Positions 1-6,307 of a stretch of DNA of 12,527 nt are shown piece after piece. The stretch's first letter is position 1; each line of letters opens with the position of its first letter. Under the pieces are notes generated by a model, which did not search any database, was not told the DNA's origin, and saw only the letters and a list, made by a program, of their open reading frames with translations. This DNA comes from Candidatus Pacearchaeota archaeon. GTDB lineage: Archaea > Nanobdellota > Nanobdellia > Pacearchaeales > GW2011-AR1. The stretch spans positions 1 through 12,527 of the forward strand of contig NZCQ01000070.1 in NCBI GenBank assembly GCA_002688335.1. Direction: 5' to 3'. The translations under genes and the position numbers were made by a program.

Positions 1-37
1 AACTTTTGCAACAAATTAAGTGTAAAATGCAAAAGTT
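1..37. repeat. Inverted repeat upstream of tRNA-Phe
   Basis: Bases 1-10 (AACTTTTGCA) are perfectly complementary to bases 28-37 (TGCAAAAGTT), with a 17-base AT-rich spacer. The repeat may extend left beyond the window. It lies just upstream of the tRNA TATA box. It could be the terminator hairpin of a gene to the left, an operator, or a member of a dispersed repeat, because the similar word AACTTTGC recurs in the hairpin nest at 12431-12527. There is no direct evidence for any of these functions. Confidence 0.55.
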
Positions 38-51
38 TACTTCTAGTTAAG

Positions 52-59
52 TTTAAATA
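52..59 (+). promoter_or_regulatory. TATA box of tRNA-Phe
   Basis: TTTAAATA lies 25-32 bases before the first base of the tRNA, the spacing expected of an archaeal TATA box for a stable RNA gene. Confidence 0.6.
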
Positions 60-83
60 ACCAAACTTTATCTTAATTAACAT

Positions 84-155
84 GGGGGAGTAGCTCAGTG
101 GGAGAGCACATGACTGAAGATCATGGTGTCGGGAGTTCGATTCTCCCCTTCCCCA
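84..155 (+). tRNA. tRNA-Phe (anticodon GAA)
   Basis: A complete cloverleaf can be folded by eye. The acceptor stem pairs 84-90 with 148-154 (one G-U pair). The D stem pairs GCTC 93-96 with GAGC 104-107. The anticodon stem pairs CATGA 109-113 with TCATG 121-125, enclosing the seven-base loop CTGAAGA with anticodon GAA at 116-118. The T arm pairs GGGAG 131-135 with CTCCC 143-147 around the loop TTCGATT. Discriminator base A is at 155. The 3' CCA is not encoded, so it must be added by a tRNA nucleotidyltransferase. No intron is present. The tRNA is followed by a short pyrimidine-rich stretch (156-163) that may help termination. It delivers phenylalanine to UUC and UUU codons. Confidence 0.97.
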
Positions 156-170
156 TTTCTTTCAATAACA

Positions 171-179
171 TTTATAAAT
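171..179 (+). promoter_or_regulatory. TATA box of the small membrane/pilin-like operon
   Basis: TTTATAAAT is centred about 29 bases before the ATG at 204, and no Shine-Dalgarno sequence intervenes. This predicts a leaderless or nearly leaderless transcript covering the three coupled genes that follow. Confidence 0.55.
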
Positions 180-203
180 CCTTCTTAGTTAATACTAACA
201 AAG

Positions 204-335
204 ATGCCTAAAAATAAAAAGGGGGGTGTTAAAACTAAGGTAAAGAGTTTAGATGTGTTAGATTATGTATCAATTGCTATTGGAATAATTGCTATTGTTA
301 TACTTGTTATCGCGATTATTAAATCTATATCCTAA
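204..335 (+). CDS. Small single-span membrane protein (43 residues)
   Basis: This short ORF begins at an ATG placed correctly behind a TATA box. It has a lysine-rich soluble start (about residues 1-13) followed by one very hydrophobic segment of about 20 residues (roughly 20-40) rich in Ile, Val and Ala, ending in a short polar tail. The pattern predicts one membrane span with the basic N terminus inside. The stop codon is one base from the next ATG (337), and that gene in turn overlaps the pilin-like gene, so the three appear to be one transcript. No family is recognised. Leaderless promoter spacing, biased composition and the tight junction argue that it is real. A role beside the anchored pilin-like protein, perhaps in its membrane handling, is only inferred from position. 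Confidence 0.6.
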   Translation: MPKNKKGGVKTKVKSLDVLDYVSIAIGIIAIVILVIAIIKSIS

Positions 336-336
336 A

Positions 337-516
337 ATGGATGGTAGATTATACGATTGGTTTGTCGTTATGATAAGTTTTTTAGTATATATTCATATCT
401 TTATAAAAACGATAGGAACCACTTGTTTTAGCACATCTGATTTGAATGTTACTTTGGTCGGAATAACTGCATCCGTTTGGTTATTGACAGTAAGAGTAAT
501 AAGAAGAAAACGATGA
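337..516 (+). CDS. Small two-span membrane protein (59 residues)
   Basis: The ATG at 337, one base after the preceding stop, is preferred over an in-frame upstream start at 289 that would lie inside the 43-residue gene. The product has two hydrophobic segments (about residues 8-25 and 38-53), a polar connector with one Cys, and a strongly basic C terminus (RVIRRKR), which suggests a cytoplasmic tail. Its stop overlaps the start of the pilin-like gene in an ATGA arrangement, consistent with translational coupling. No family is recognised. Membrane localisation is visible in the sequence; function is unknown. An envelope role together with its downstream partner is a positional inference. Confidence 0.6.
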   Translation: MDGRLYDWFVVMISFLVYIHIFIKTIGTTCFSTSDLNVTLVGITASVWLLTVRVIRRKR

Positions 517-1079
517 AATTAAAAAAAATAAACTCTAAAAGAGCAGCATTAGAACTCTCAATAGGAACAATAGTTATTCTCGTTTTAGCAATGAGTATGC
601 TTATTCTTGGATTAATTCTAGTAAGAACTATTTTTACAGGGGCAAAGTATAATGTTGAAACTATGAATAAAAAGGTTGAAGCAGAAATAGGAAAGCTATT
701 TGTTGAAGATCAGAGAGTTGTTCTTTACTTACCTAATCGAGAGGCTCAAATAAAACAAGGAGAACCTTACGGATTGGGATTTGGAATACAGAATTCCATT
801 AAAACTCAAAAGTTCAAATGGCAAGTTGTTGTGGATGATGAAAAGATCAGAAGTAAATGCGGGGCAACCGAGAGAAATGCAGAAGATTGGATAACAACTG
901 GAGGATCTGGAAGTGCAGACATTCCAAGTGGTCAGCAACACTTCAACCTCATCAGATTCAATATTCCAGAAGGATCTGTAAACGACATCTCATCATGCAT
1001 AGTAAGATACAAACTAGTAATAAAGAAAGAAGATAACAGCCCTTTCCAAACCGAAGTCTTTGATGTTGATGTTAGATAG
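513..1079 (+). CDS. Pilin-like, N-terminally anchored exported protein
   Basis: The product is 188 residues. The ATG at 513 overlaps the previous stop by four bases and is preferred over an in-frame ATG at 477 inside the upstream gene. Residues 1-10 are basic (KLKKINSKR), followed by AALE and a hydrophobic stretch of about 28 residues (15-42). This layout resembles archaeal class III signal peptides of type IV pilins and archaellins, where the hydrophobic helix stays on the mature protein. The presumed Glu (residue 14) is not clearly at the classical +5 position, so processing by a prepilin peptidase is uncertain. Residues about 45-188 look like a beta-rich extracellular domain with two cysteines (C116, C162) that could form a disulfide. 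It may be a pilus or surface subunit, or simply a membrane-anchored surface protein. No prepilin peptidase or assembly ATPase is nearby. Confidence 0.75.
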   Translation: MKLKKINSKRAALELSIGTIVILVLAMSMLILGLILVRTIFTGAKYNVETMNKKVEAEIGKLFVEDQRVVLYLPNREAQIKQGEPYGLGFGIQNSIKTQKFKWQVVVDDEKIRSKCGATERNAEDWITTGGSGSADIPSGQQHFNLIRFNIPEGSVNDISSCIVRYKLVIKKEDNSPFQTEVFDVDVR

Positions 1080-1094
1080 TTATCTGTCAAATAG

Positions 1095-1103
1095 TTTTTT
1101 ATA
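1095..1103 (+). promoter_or_regulatory. TATA box of cysS
   Basis: TTTTTTATA is centred about 26 bases before the cysS ATG, just where a leaderless archaeal transcript requires it. Confidence 0.55.
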
Positions 1104-1124
1104 CCTGAATTATCTCATATTTCT

Positions 1125-2492
1125 ATGACCTTAAAACTCTACAACACATTAGGAAGAAAAAAGCAAACATTCAAGCCAATAAAAAAAGGAGAGGTTGGAA
1201 TGTACTCCTGTGGTCCAACCATTTATTGGTATCAACACATTGGTAATCTCCGTTCATATGTCTTCTCAGATATTTTAAAGCGAGTCTTAAATTATAATGG
1301 GTTTAAAGTTAAACACATAATTAATATCACAGACGTAGGGCATCTAACTTCTGACGCTGACGAAGGAGAAGATAAAATGGAAAAAGCTGCAAGAAAAGAG
1401 GGAAAATCCGCGGAAGATATTGCTAACCATTATTTCACCGCATTTGAAAAAGACCTCAAGGAAATGAATATAATCTCTCCAAATAAATGGACTAAAGCAA
1501 CAAAACACATTAAAGAACAAATTGAAATGGTAAAAAATCTTGAAGAGAAAGGGCTAACTTACAATACCTCAGACGGAATATATTTTAACACTTCAAAAAT
1601 AAAAAATTATGGTGAGCTTGCCCTACTAAACTTAAGAGGATTGTCTGGAGGGCAACGCGTTAAGTTAGGCGAGAAAAAAAATAAGACTGATTTTGCTCTA
1701 TGGAAACTATCTGAAGATAAAGGCAAAAGGCAGCAGGAGTGGGAGAGTCCATGGGGCCTTGGATTCCCTGGATGGCACATAGAATGTAGTGCTATGGCAA
1801 GCAAATACTTGGGAAATCAATTTGATATTCATACGGGAGGGGAGGACCATATCCCAGTTCACCATACAAATGAAATAGCACAGAGCGAGAATGCTCTTGG
1901 TAAAAGGCCTTGGGTCAAGTACTGGTTACATGGAGCATTTATTAATTTTAAAGGAGAAAAAATAAGCAAAAGCAGCGGAGGACTCTATACACTAAGTGAA
2001 CTAATAGAAAAAGGATATCCCGCTCTTTCTTACAGATATTTACTTTTGACGGGACATTATAGAACTCAAATGAATTTTAGTTTTGAAAATCTAGATAACG
2101 CAAAAAATACACTTAACAGATTGAAGAGACTAATAAAAGAGATCAAAGATGACAAATTAATAAACAAAAAATATCTATCAGATTTCGAAAAAGCTATCAA
2201 TGATGACTTGGACATGCCCAAAGCCCTCCAAACCCTATGGTCATTAACCAAAGACAAAAAAGCAATAGGAAAAATATCTACAATAAAAAAGATGGATAAA
2301 ATTTTAGGCCTAGACTTACTAAAAAAACCCAAACTAAACATCCCAGAAGAGGTACAAAAATTAGCAGAAGAAAGAGAAAACGCAAGAACAAACAAAGATT
2401 GGCAAAAAGCAGATAAATTAAGAGAGAAAATCAAAGAAAAAGGCTATCAAGTAGATGATACAAGCGAGGGTCCTAAGATAAATAAATTATAA
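1125..2492 (+). CDS. cysS: Cysteinyl-tRNA synthetase
   Basis: This class I aminoacyl-tRNA synthetase charges tRNA-Cys with cysteine using ATP in the cytoplasm. At 455 residues it has the normal length. The nucleotide-binding signature is HIGN at 38-41 and the second signature is KISKS at 279-283, a variant of KMSKS. The four zinc ligands that select cysteine thiol are all present by alignment with the known family: Cys29 (in YSCGPT), Cys221 (in WHIEC), His246 and Glu250 (in HHTNE). Residues 69-85 carry the typical TDVGHLTSDADEGEDKM block. The C-terminal 150 residues are helical and lysine-rich, fitting the anticodon-binding part. The ATG lies about 26 bases after a TATA box. The gene is complete with no sign of disruption. 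Its presence implies direct Cys charging rather than relying only on the SepRS/SepCysS route of some methanogens. Confidence 0.96.
   Translation: MTLKLYNTLGRKKQTFKPIKKGEVGMYSCGPTIYWYQHIGNLRSYVFSDILKRVLNYNGFKVKHIINITDVGHLTSDADEGEDKMEKAARKEGKSAEDIANHYFTAFEKDLKEMNIISPNKWTKATKHIKEQIEMVKNLEEKGLTYNTSDGIYFNTSKIKNYGELALLNLRGLSGGQRVKLGEKKNKTDFALWKLSEDKGKRQQEWESPWGLGFPGWHIECSAMASKYLGNQFDIHTGGEDHIPVHHTNEIAQSENALGKRPWVKYWLHGAFINFKGEKISKSSGGLYTLSELIEKGYPALSYRYLLLTGHYRTQMNFSFENLDNAKNTLNRLKRLIKEIKDDKLINKKYLSDFEKAINDDLDMPKALQTLWSLTKDKKAIGKISTIKKMDKILGLDLLKKPKLNIPEEVQKLAEERENARTNKDWQKADKLREKIKEKGYQVDDTSEGPKINKL
2484..2492 (+). promoter_or_regulatory. TATA box of the 33-residue/101-residue gene pair
   Basis: AAATTATAA is centred about 26 bases before the ATG at 2514. 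It overlaps the last codons and stop of cysS, consistent with a separate leaderless transcript for the small membrane protein pair. Confidence 0.45.
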
Positions 2493-2513
2493 GGGATATT
2501 ATCACGTTTAAAA

Positions 2514-2615
2514 ATGTTAAAAGAGATGATAGAAAAAGCAAATATAGCATTATTAGTTGTGATGTTCTTATTATTAATAGCCCTCGTAACTTGGTTAGCA
2601 GTAAGAATATTATAA
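2514..2615 (+). CDS. Small single-span membrane peptide (33 residues)
   Basis: This ORF starts at an ATG about 26 bases after a TATA-like box. Residues 1-9 are amphipathic and charged (MLKEMIEKA), and residues 10-33 are almost wholly hydrophobic, ending in RIL. This predicts one membrane span with the N terminus inside. The stop is one base from the ATG of the 101-residue membrane protein at 2617, suggesting coexpression. No family is recognised. Promoter position, tight junction and a clean transmembrane pattern support it; the very short length limits confidence. It could be a small partner subunit of the next protein. Confidence 0.5.
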   Translation: MLKEMIEKANIALLVVMFLLLIALVTWLAVRIL

Positions 2616-2616
2616 A

Positions 2617-2922
2617 ATGAAAGTAAGAAAATTATTAGATGTACTTCATTTAACATTCCTATTATTAACAATTATTTTTGGACTATTTATTCTATATCAA
2701 GTAATTCTGAAAATATTAGGGGGATCATGGACAACTGAAGCAGTGATCATATCATTACTAACTATCTTAATCAGCGTTGTATTCACTATCGCTGTACACC
2801 AAGTCAGATTTGGTGCAGATTATAATTATTTCAAAAGAAATATGAATCATTTTAGCAAAGATTTTAAGGAATTCAGAAAAGATATTTCTAACGAATTAAA
2901 AGAGATAAAGAGTAAACTATAA
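2617..2922 (+). CDS. Two-span membrane protein with coiled-coil tail (101 residues)
   Basis: Residues about 10-32 and 42-63 are hydrophobic helices joined by a short polar turn (GGSWTTE). After residue 64 the protein becomes polar. From about 75 to 101 it has a heptad-like charged pattern (FSKDFKEFRKDISNELKEIKSKL), which predicts a cytoplasmic coiled coil. The start follows the stop of the 33-residue peptide by one base, so the two are probably cotranscribed. No enzyme family is recognised; small helical membrane proteins of this layout are common in DPANN genomes. It may oligomerise through the coiled coil. The last codons overlap the candidate TATA box of the RuBisCO gene. Confidence 0.75.
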   Translation: MKVRKLLDVLHLTFLLLTIIFGLFILYQVILKILGGSWTTEAVIISLLTILISVVFTIAVHQVRFGADYNYFKRNMNHFSKDFKEFRKDISNELKEIKSKL

Positions 2923-2925
2923 AAA
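2918..2925 (+). promoter_or_regulatory. Candidate TATA box of the RuBisCO-HIT operon
   Basis: TATAAAAA overlaps the stop of the preceding gene and lies about 37 bases before the RuBisCO ATG, predicting a leader of roughly 10 bases that would include a purine-rich stretch (GAGAAAA). A weaker AT-rich element at 2927-2934 would instead give a leaderless transcript. Confidence 0.45.
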
Positions 2926-2957
2926 TCAATTATCATTAGTAAGTAAAAAAGAGAAAA

Positions 2958-4349
2958 ATGGCAGTTCAATTAGACTACATCGCAAAAAAAGGATGGAAAC
3001 CAACTAGCAATCACCTAATAACTCTGATAAAGTTAGAGCTTAGCAAGATAGCTATCAAGGAAGCAAAAGGTAAGCCATTAAAAAAAGTCTTTGAAGAAGG
3101 GGCTGCAAGTGTAGCAGCAGAATCTTCAACAGGTACTTGGACAAAGGTTTACGACGGACCTGGAAGTGGCATTCCAAGAGCAGCTAAATATAAAGCTCTA
3201 GCCTTCGACCTAGATTTCAATAATAAGATGTTTAAAGTAGCTTATCCAATGGATTTGTTTGAACCCGATAATATGAGTGGATTACTAGCAGGAATTGTTG
3301 GAAACATTGCTGGAATGAAGATGGTCTCAGGAATGAGAATATTTGATGTTAAATTCCCCAAAAAAATGGTAAAAGCATTTTTAGGACCTAAGTTTGGAGT
3401 AGAAGGAGTCAGAAAATTCTTAGGAAAGAAAAAAGAATGCCTTCTCTGTACGGTTCCTAAACCAAAGATAGGAAGAACAGATAAGGAACAAGCACTACTT
3501 GCAAGAGATCTGTTTTCAGCAGGAGATGGAAGTTATGATGGAATAAAAGACGATGAAAACTTAACAAACTTAACTTTCAATCCATTTTATAGTAGGGTAA
3601 AACTAGTGTTAGACGAATTAAAAAAAGCAGAAAATAAAACTGGAAAAAAGAAATTCTACTTATGCGATATATCTCATTCGAACATAGATGAAATGGAAAA
3701 AAGAGCTAGACACATCAAGAAGCATAAGGGAACCTTCATGATGATCGATGTTATAACAACGGGATTCGCAGCAGTAGATACAATTAGGAGAAAAGATCTA
3801 GGGCTAGCCATACATGCACATCGAGCAATGCATGGGTTCATCACAAGAGATAACAGCGAGGGTATCCATGGTCACGGAGAATTAGAGGGTTTCAGCATTT
3901 CAATGATAGTTCTAGCAAAAATATTTAGACTATTAGGAGTAGATAGCATCCATGGAGGATCTCCATTAGCAAAAATGGAGGACTATGGAGAAGCAGAATA
4001 TATTGCAAAAGTTTTACAAGAAAAGAATCTTAAACCAGATAAGAGAATCCCCAGCTTAGGACAAGACTGGCATCATATAAAACCTGTTTGGATGACGGCC
4101 TCTGGAGGATTACACCCTGGAGATTTTGAGTCAGTACTAAGTAAACTAGGAAACGATATAATTATCCAGTGTGGTGGGGGAGTTCTAGGACATCCAAAAG
4201 GAGTTAAAGCAGGAGTCATAGCAGCACAACAAGCAAGATCTATCTTCTACAAAAAAATACCGATAAGGAGATTTGTCAGAGAAGAAGACTGTTCTGAATT
4301 AGCATCAGCGGTAGAAATCTGGGGCTACGGTCCTAGGATTGTTTATTAA
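2958..4349 (+). CDS. rbcL: RuBisCO large subunit, archaeal form III / II-III lineage
   Basis: This 463-residue protein carries the RuBisCO active-site set. It has Glu55, Thr60 and Trp61 in AESSTGTWT; Asn116 in VGNIAG; Lys168 and Lys170 in PKPKIG; the carbamylated Lys197 with metal ligands Asp199 and Glu200 in IKDDEN; His288 and Arg289 in HAHRAMH; His332; the loop-6 Lys339; Ser382 in ASGGLH; and Gly406-408 in CGGGVLGHP. It should therefore convert ribulose 1,5-bisphosphate, CO2 and water to two 3-phosphoglycerates. No small subunit gene is present, as expected for non-form-I enzymes. Archaeal relatives mostly work in AMP/nucleoside salvage. Oddities are a divergent N-terminal domain (about 1-45), extra residues near 296-306 (EGIHGHGEL) and loop 6 reading HGGSPLAKMED instead of the usual HIGTVVGKMEG. 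The following HIT gene is one base away. The RuBisCO call is near certain; the exact subform is not assigned. Confidence 0.95.
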   Translation: MAVQLDYIAKKGWKPTSNHLITLIKLELSKIAIKEAKGKPLKKVFEEGAASVAAESSTGTWTKVYDGPGSGIPRAAKYKALAFDLDFNNKMFKVAYPMDLFEPDNMSGLLAGIVGNIAGMKMVSGMRIFDVKFPKKMVKAFLGPKFGVEGVRKFLGKKKECLLCTVPKPKIGRTDKEQALLARDLFSAGDGSYDGIKDDENLTNLTFNPFYSRVKLVLDELKKAENKTGKKKFYLCDISHSNIDEMEKRARHIKKHKGTFMMIDVITTGFAAVDTIRRKDLGLAIHAHRAMHGFITRDNSEGIHGHGELEGFSISMIVLAKIFRLLGVDSIHGGSPLAKMEDYGEAEYIAKVLQEKNLKPDKRIPSLGQDWHHIKPVWMTASGGLHPGDFESVLSKLGNDIIIQCGGGVLGHPKGVKAGVIAAQQARSIFYKKIPIRRFVREEDCSELASAVEIWGYGPRIVY

Positions 4350-4350
4350 A

Positions 4351-4779
4351 ATGCTATACAATCGATACCTTAAAAACAAAAAAGAATGTCCCTTCTGCAG
4401 TCTCAAAAAAGAAGAGATAATAAGAAAAAATAACTCTGCCTTCTTAATCCTAGCACAGGCGCCCTACACCAAAGATCACTTACTAGCAATCCCTAAACGA
4501 CATGTCACAAAATTGAACAAACTAACCAAGAAAGAAAAAGAAGATGTCGAGAAACTAATTTACTATGGCATAAAAAGATTACATAAAAAATATGATGATG
4601 CCTCTATGATCTATAGAGAAGGCAGGAAGGAAAAGATCGGCAAAAGCATAGATCACATGCACTATCATTTAATTCCAAAAATCAGAATTACAACAGAAAA
4701 AAATATAAGAAATAGAAAAATGCTATCAGATAAAGAGTATTTAAGAAAAACAAAAGATTTCAAAAAGAGATTTAAATAA
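4351..4779 (+). CDS. HIT-family nucleotide hydrolase/transferase
   Basis: This 142-residue protein carries the histidine triad HMHYH at 102-106 (central His104 is the expected nucleophile). The upstream strand reads DHLLAIPKRHV (42-52), typical of the HIT fold, and an N-terminal CPFC (13-16) is a likely half of a zinc site. HIT enzymes hydrolyse or transfer nucleoside monophosphates from Ap4A-like dinucleotides, AMP-amidates or related substrates, often releasing AMP. The ATG at 4351, one base after the RuBisCO stop, is chosen over an in-frame upstream ATG at 4339 inside that gene. The C-terminal 30 residues are highly basic. Cotranscription with RuBisCO suggests, but does not prove, that it helps feed AMP into the AMP-to-RuBP pathway. 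The exact substrate cannot be read from sequence. Confidence 0.92.
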   Translation: MLYNRYLKNKKECPFCSLKKEEIIRKNNSAFLILAQAPYTKDHLLAIPKRHVTKLNKLTKKEKEDVEKLIYYGIKRLHKKYDDASMIYREGRKEKIGKSIDHMHYHLIPKIRITTEKNIRNRKMLSDKEYLRKTKDFKKRFK

Positions 4780-4786
4780 GAAAACA

Positions 4787-4794
4787 TTTTTAAA
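4787..4794 (+). promoter_or_regulatory. TATA box of the MscS gene
   Basis: TTTTTAAA is centred about 25 bases before the MscS ATG, predicting a leaderless transcript separate from the RuBisCO-HIT unit. Confidence 0.55.
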
Positions 4795-4815
4795 CAACTT
4801 TAAACATCTTAAATC

Positions 4816-5988
4816 ATGATATCTGAATATATTCCTGCTATCGCCGGATACAATCCAAACGTAAAAGCGTTAATAGTTTTCATAGTCCTATTCCTAGTTT
4901 TAAAACTAATCCTATATTTTGCCCAAAAACTATTCATAAGTTTAACTTCAAAAACAAAAACCGACTTAGATGACTTAATCTTATCAAAGAGCACAGGCCC
5001 AGTAAACTTCTTAGCTCTGGTAATAAGCTTAATATTATCACTAAAAGAAATAACTTTCACAGAAAACGTAGAATTCATATTATTCAAATTCCTTTATTCA
5101 CTACTAGCAATAAGCATTGGTTACCTAATATTTGTCATAGTCGACTTGTCCTTAGTGAGGGTCTGGAAGAAAATAAGCGAAAAAACGGAAAGTGATGTAG
5201 ATGATACAATTGGACAGCTAGTTCACGAGATGCTAAGAATCATCCTAATAGTAGCAATCCTCATCTCTATATTAAACATATGGGGGATCAATATTGGACC
5301 TCTTCTAGCAGGGTTAGGAATAGCAGGACTTGCAGTTGCCTTAGCCTTACAACCAATGCTATCCAACATATTCTCAGGAATAGCCATAATTATAGACGGA
5401 ACATTCAAGGTAGGAGATGTGATAGAACTTAATGATGGCAAGATGGGCGAAGTTTACAACATAGGATTAAGAACAACAAGAATCAAGAGCTTTGACAACG
5501 AGATGATAATCATACCTAACAGCGAACTAGCAACTTCTCCAATTAAAAACTTCTTCCAACCAGATATAAGCATAAGAGTGAACTTAGAATTCGGAGTAGA
5601 ATATGGTGTAGATCCTGAATATGTTAAGAAATTAGCAATTGAAGAGATAGAGAAATTATCAATGATAAATAGAGATGAAGAAGTAAGAGTTATCTTCACA
5701 GAGATGGGAGACAACTCATTAAACTTCAAAGCACTATTCTGGGTTGATGACATGGCTAAGAAATGGCCAGCACATCAAGAAGCCATGAGCAGGATATATA
5801 GGAGATTATACAAAGAAGATATTGGAATACCTTATCCTCAAAGAACAATTTGGATGAGAGACGAAAGCAAGGTAAAAAGCCCAAATCCAACTGATGATAA
5901 ATTTAAATCAGTTAAAGACAAATACTTCTCAGCATTCGGACATGAATATAAAGAAGAAGATAAAGATAAAGAAGGGAAGAAGAAATGA
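4816..5988 (+). CDS. MscS-family small-conductance mechanosensitive channel
   Basis: This 390-residue integral membrane protein should open under membrane tension and release solutes during hypo-osmotic shock. Hydrophobic helices are seen near 18-38, 62-78, 88-112 and 138-157. The Gly/Ala-rich pore helix follows at about 161-185 (GPLLAGLGIAGLAVALALQ), leading into QPMLSNIFSG. The beta domain (about 190-245) has DGTFKVGDVIEL and the conserved RTTRIKSFDNEMIIIPNS block. Residues 245-345 form the cytoplasmic alpha/beta cage, and the last 45 residues are a charged Lys/Glu/Asp tail. It has more membrane helices than E. coli MscS (three), like many YnaI/MSL-type homologues. The ATG is placed for leaderless transcription, and the stop overlaps the next gene's start. 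Confidence 0.93.
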   Translation: MISEYIPAIAGYNPNVKALIVFIVLFLVLKLILYFAQKLFISLTSKTKTDLDDLILSKSTGPVNFLALVISLILSLKEITFTENVEFILFKFLYSLLAISIGYLIFVIVDLSLVRVWKKISEKTESDVDDTIGQLVHEMLRIILIVAILISILNIWGINIGPLLAGLGIAGLAVALALQPMLSNIFSGIAIIIDGTFKVGDVIELNDGKMGEVYNIGLRTTRIKSFDNEMIIIPNSELATSPIKNFFQPDISIRVNLEFGVEYGVDPEYVKKLAIEEIEKLSMINRDEEVRVIFTEMGDNSLNFKALFWVDDMAKKWPAHQEAMSRIYRRLYKEDIGIPYPQRTIWMRDESKVKSPNPTDDKFKSVKDKYFSAFGHEYKEEDKDKEGKKK

Positions 5989-6209
5989 GCAAAACAAGAA
6001 TTGTAATTAAAGACCCAAAATCATTAAAACTAACAGAACTTGTTGCCAGTATTGTTGATCTTGAAGAAAAGATACCCTGTATTGAAGGGGTTGTTTCTTT
6101 ATTCGGTGATGAACATGAAGAATATGGGGAACACCTACAAAGCCTTAAAAAAAGACAATCAGCCCTCTACGCAGAAGTAAAGCGAAGAGAAGAATTATAT
6201 GAAAGATAG
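5985..6209 (+). CDS. Small charged helical protein coupled to MscS (74 residues)
   Basis: The ATG at 5985 overlaps the MscS stop (ATGA), a classic translational-coupling junction. A short strand-like start (TRIVIKDP) is followed by two amphipathic, charged helices (about 15-34 and 45-74) with a heptad-like Leu/Ala pattern, so a coiled-coil hairpin is likely. There is no membrane segment and no recognised family. It may bind the cytoplasmic tail of the channel; this rests only on gene coupling. A six-base complementary pair (6204-6209 with 6219-6224) sits over the stop codon but lacks a following T-run, so it is at best a weak terminator. Confidence 0.7.
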   Translation: MSKTRIVIKDPKSLKLTELVASIVDLEEKIPCIEGVVSLFGDEHEEYGEHLQSLKKRQSALYAEVKRREELYER

Positions 6210-6255
6210 ATCTGCTACCTATCTAATAATGTAACAATTATCCATTACCAATAAT

Positions 6256-6282
6256 CTAACGAAGGGCCCTAACGAAGTTGGG
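6256..6282. repeat. Tandem CTAACGAAG words and GAA-triloop hairpin
   Basis: CTAACGAAG occurs twice, at 6256-6264 and 6269-6277 (13-base period). The second copy lies in a hairpin pairing CCC/AAC (6267-6269, 6271-6273) with GTT/GGG (6277-6282), with a one-base bulge and loop GAA. It sits in the 98-base gap between the convergent 74-residue gene and the minus-strand membrane protein, so it may act as a two-way terminator. The C-GAA-G loop matches that of the hairpin at 12456-12470. Confidence 0.5.
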
Positions 6283-6307
6283 TTCGAGAACTTAAAAGAT
6301 TCTGAGC

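Noticed and set aside
289..336. Upstream in-frame start of the 59-residue membrane protein
   Set aside because: It would overlap the 43-residue ORF heavily; the ATG at 337 right after that stop is simpler.
477..512. Upstream ATG of the pilin-like gene
   Set aside because: It lies inside the preceding gene and would add 12 polar residues before the basic signal-like start; the overlapping ATG at 513 fits translational coupling.
1607..1804. Antisense open frames inside cysS and similar frames opposite MscS, tsaC, dtdA and korA
   Set aside because: They lie opposite genes with firm family assignments, lack promoters and have compositions typical of antisense shadows.
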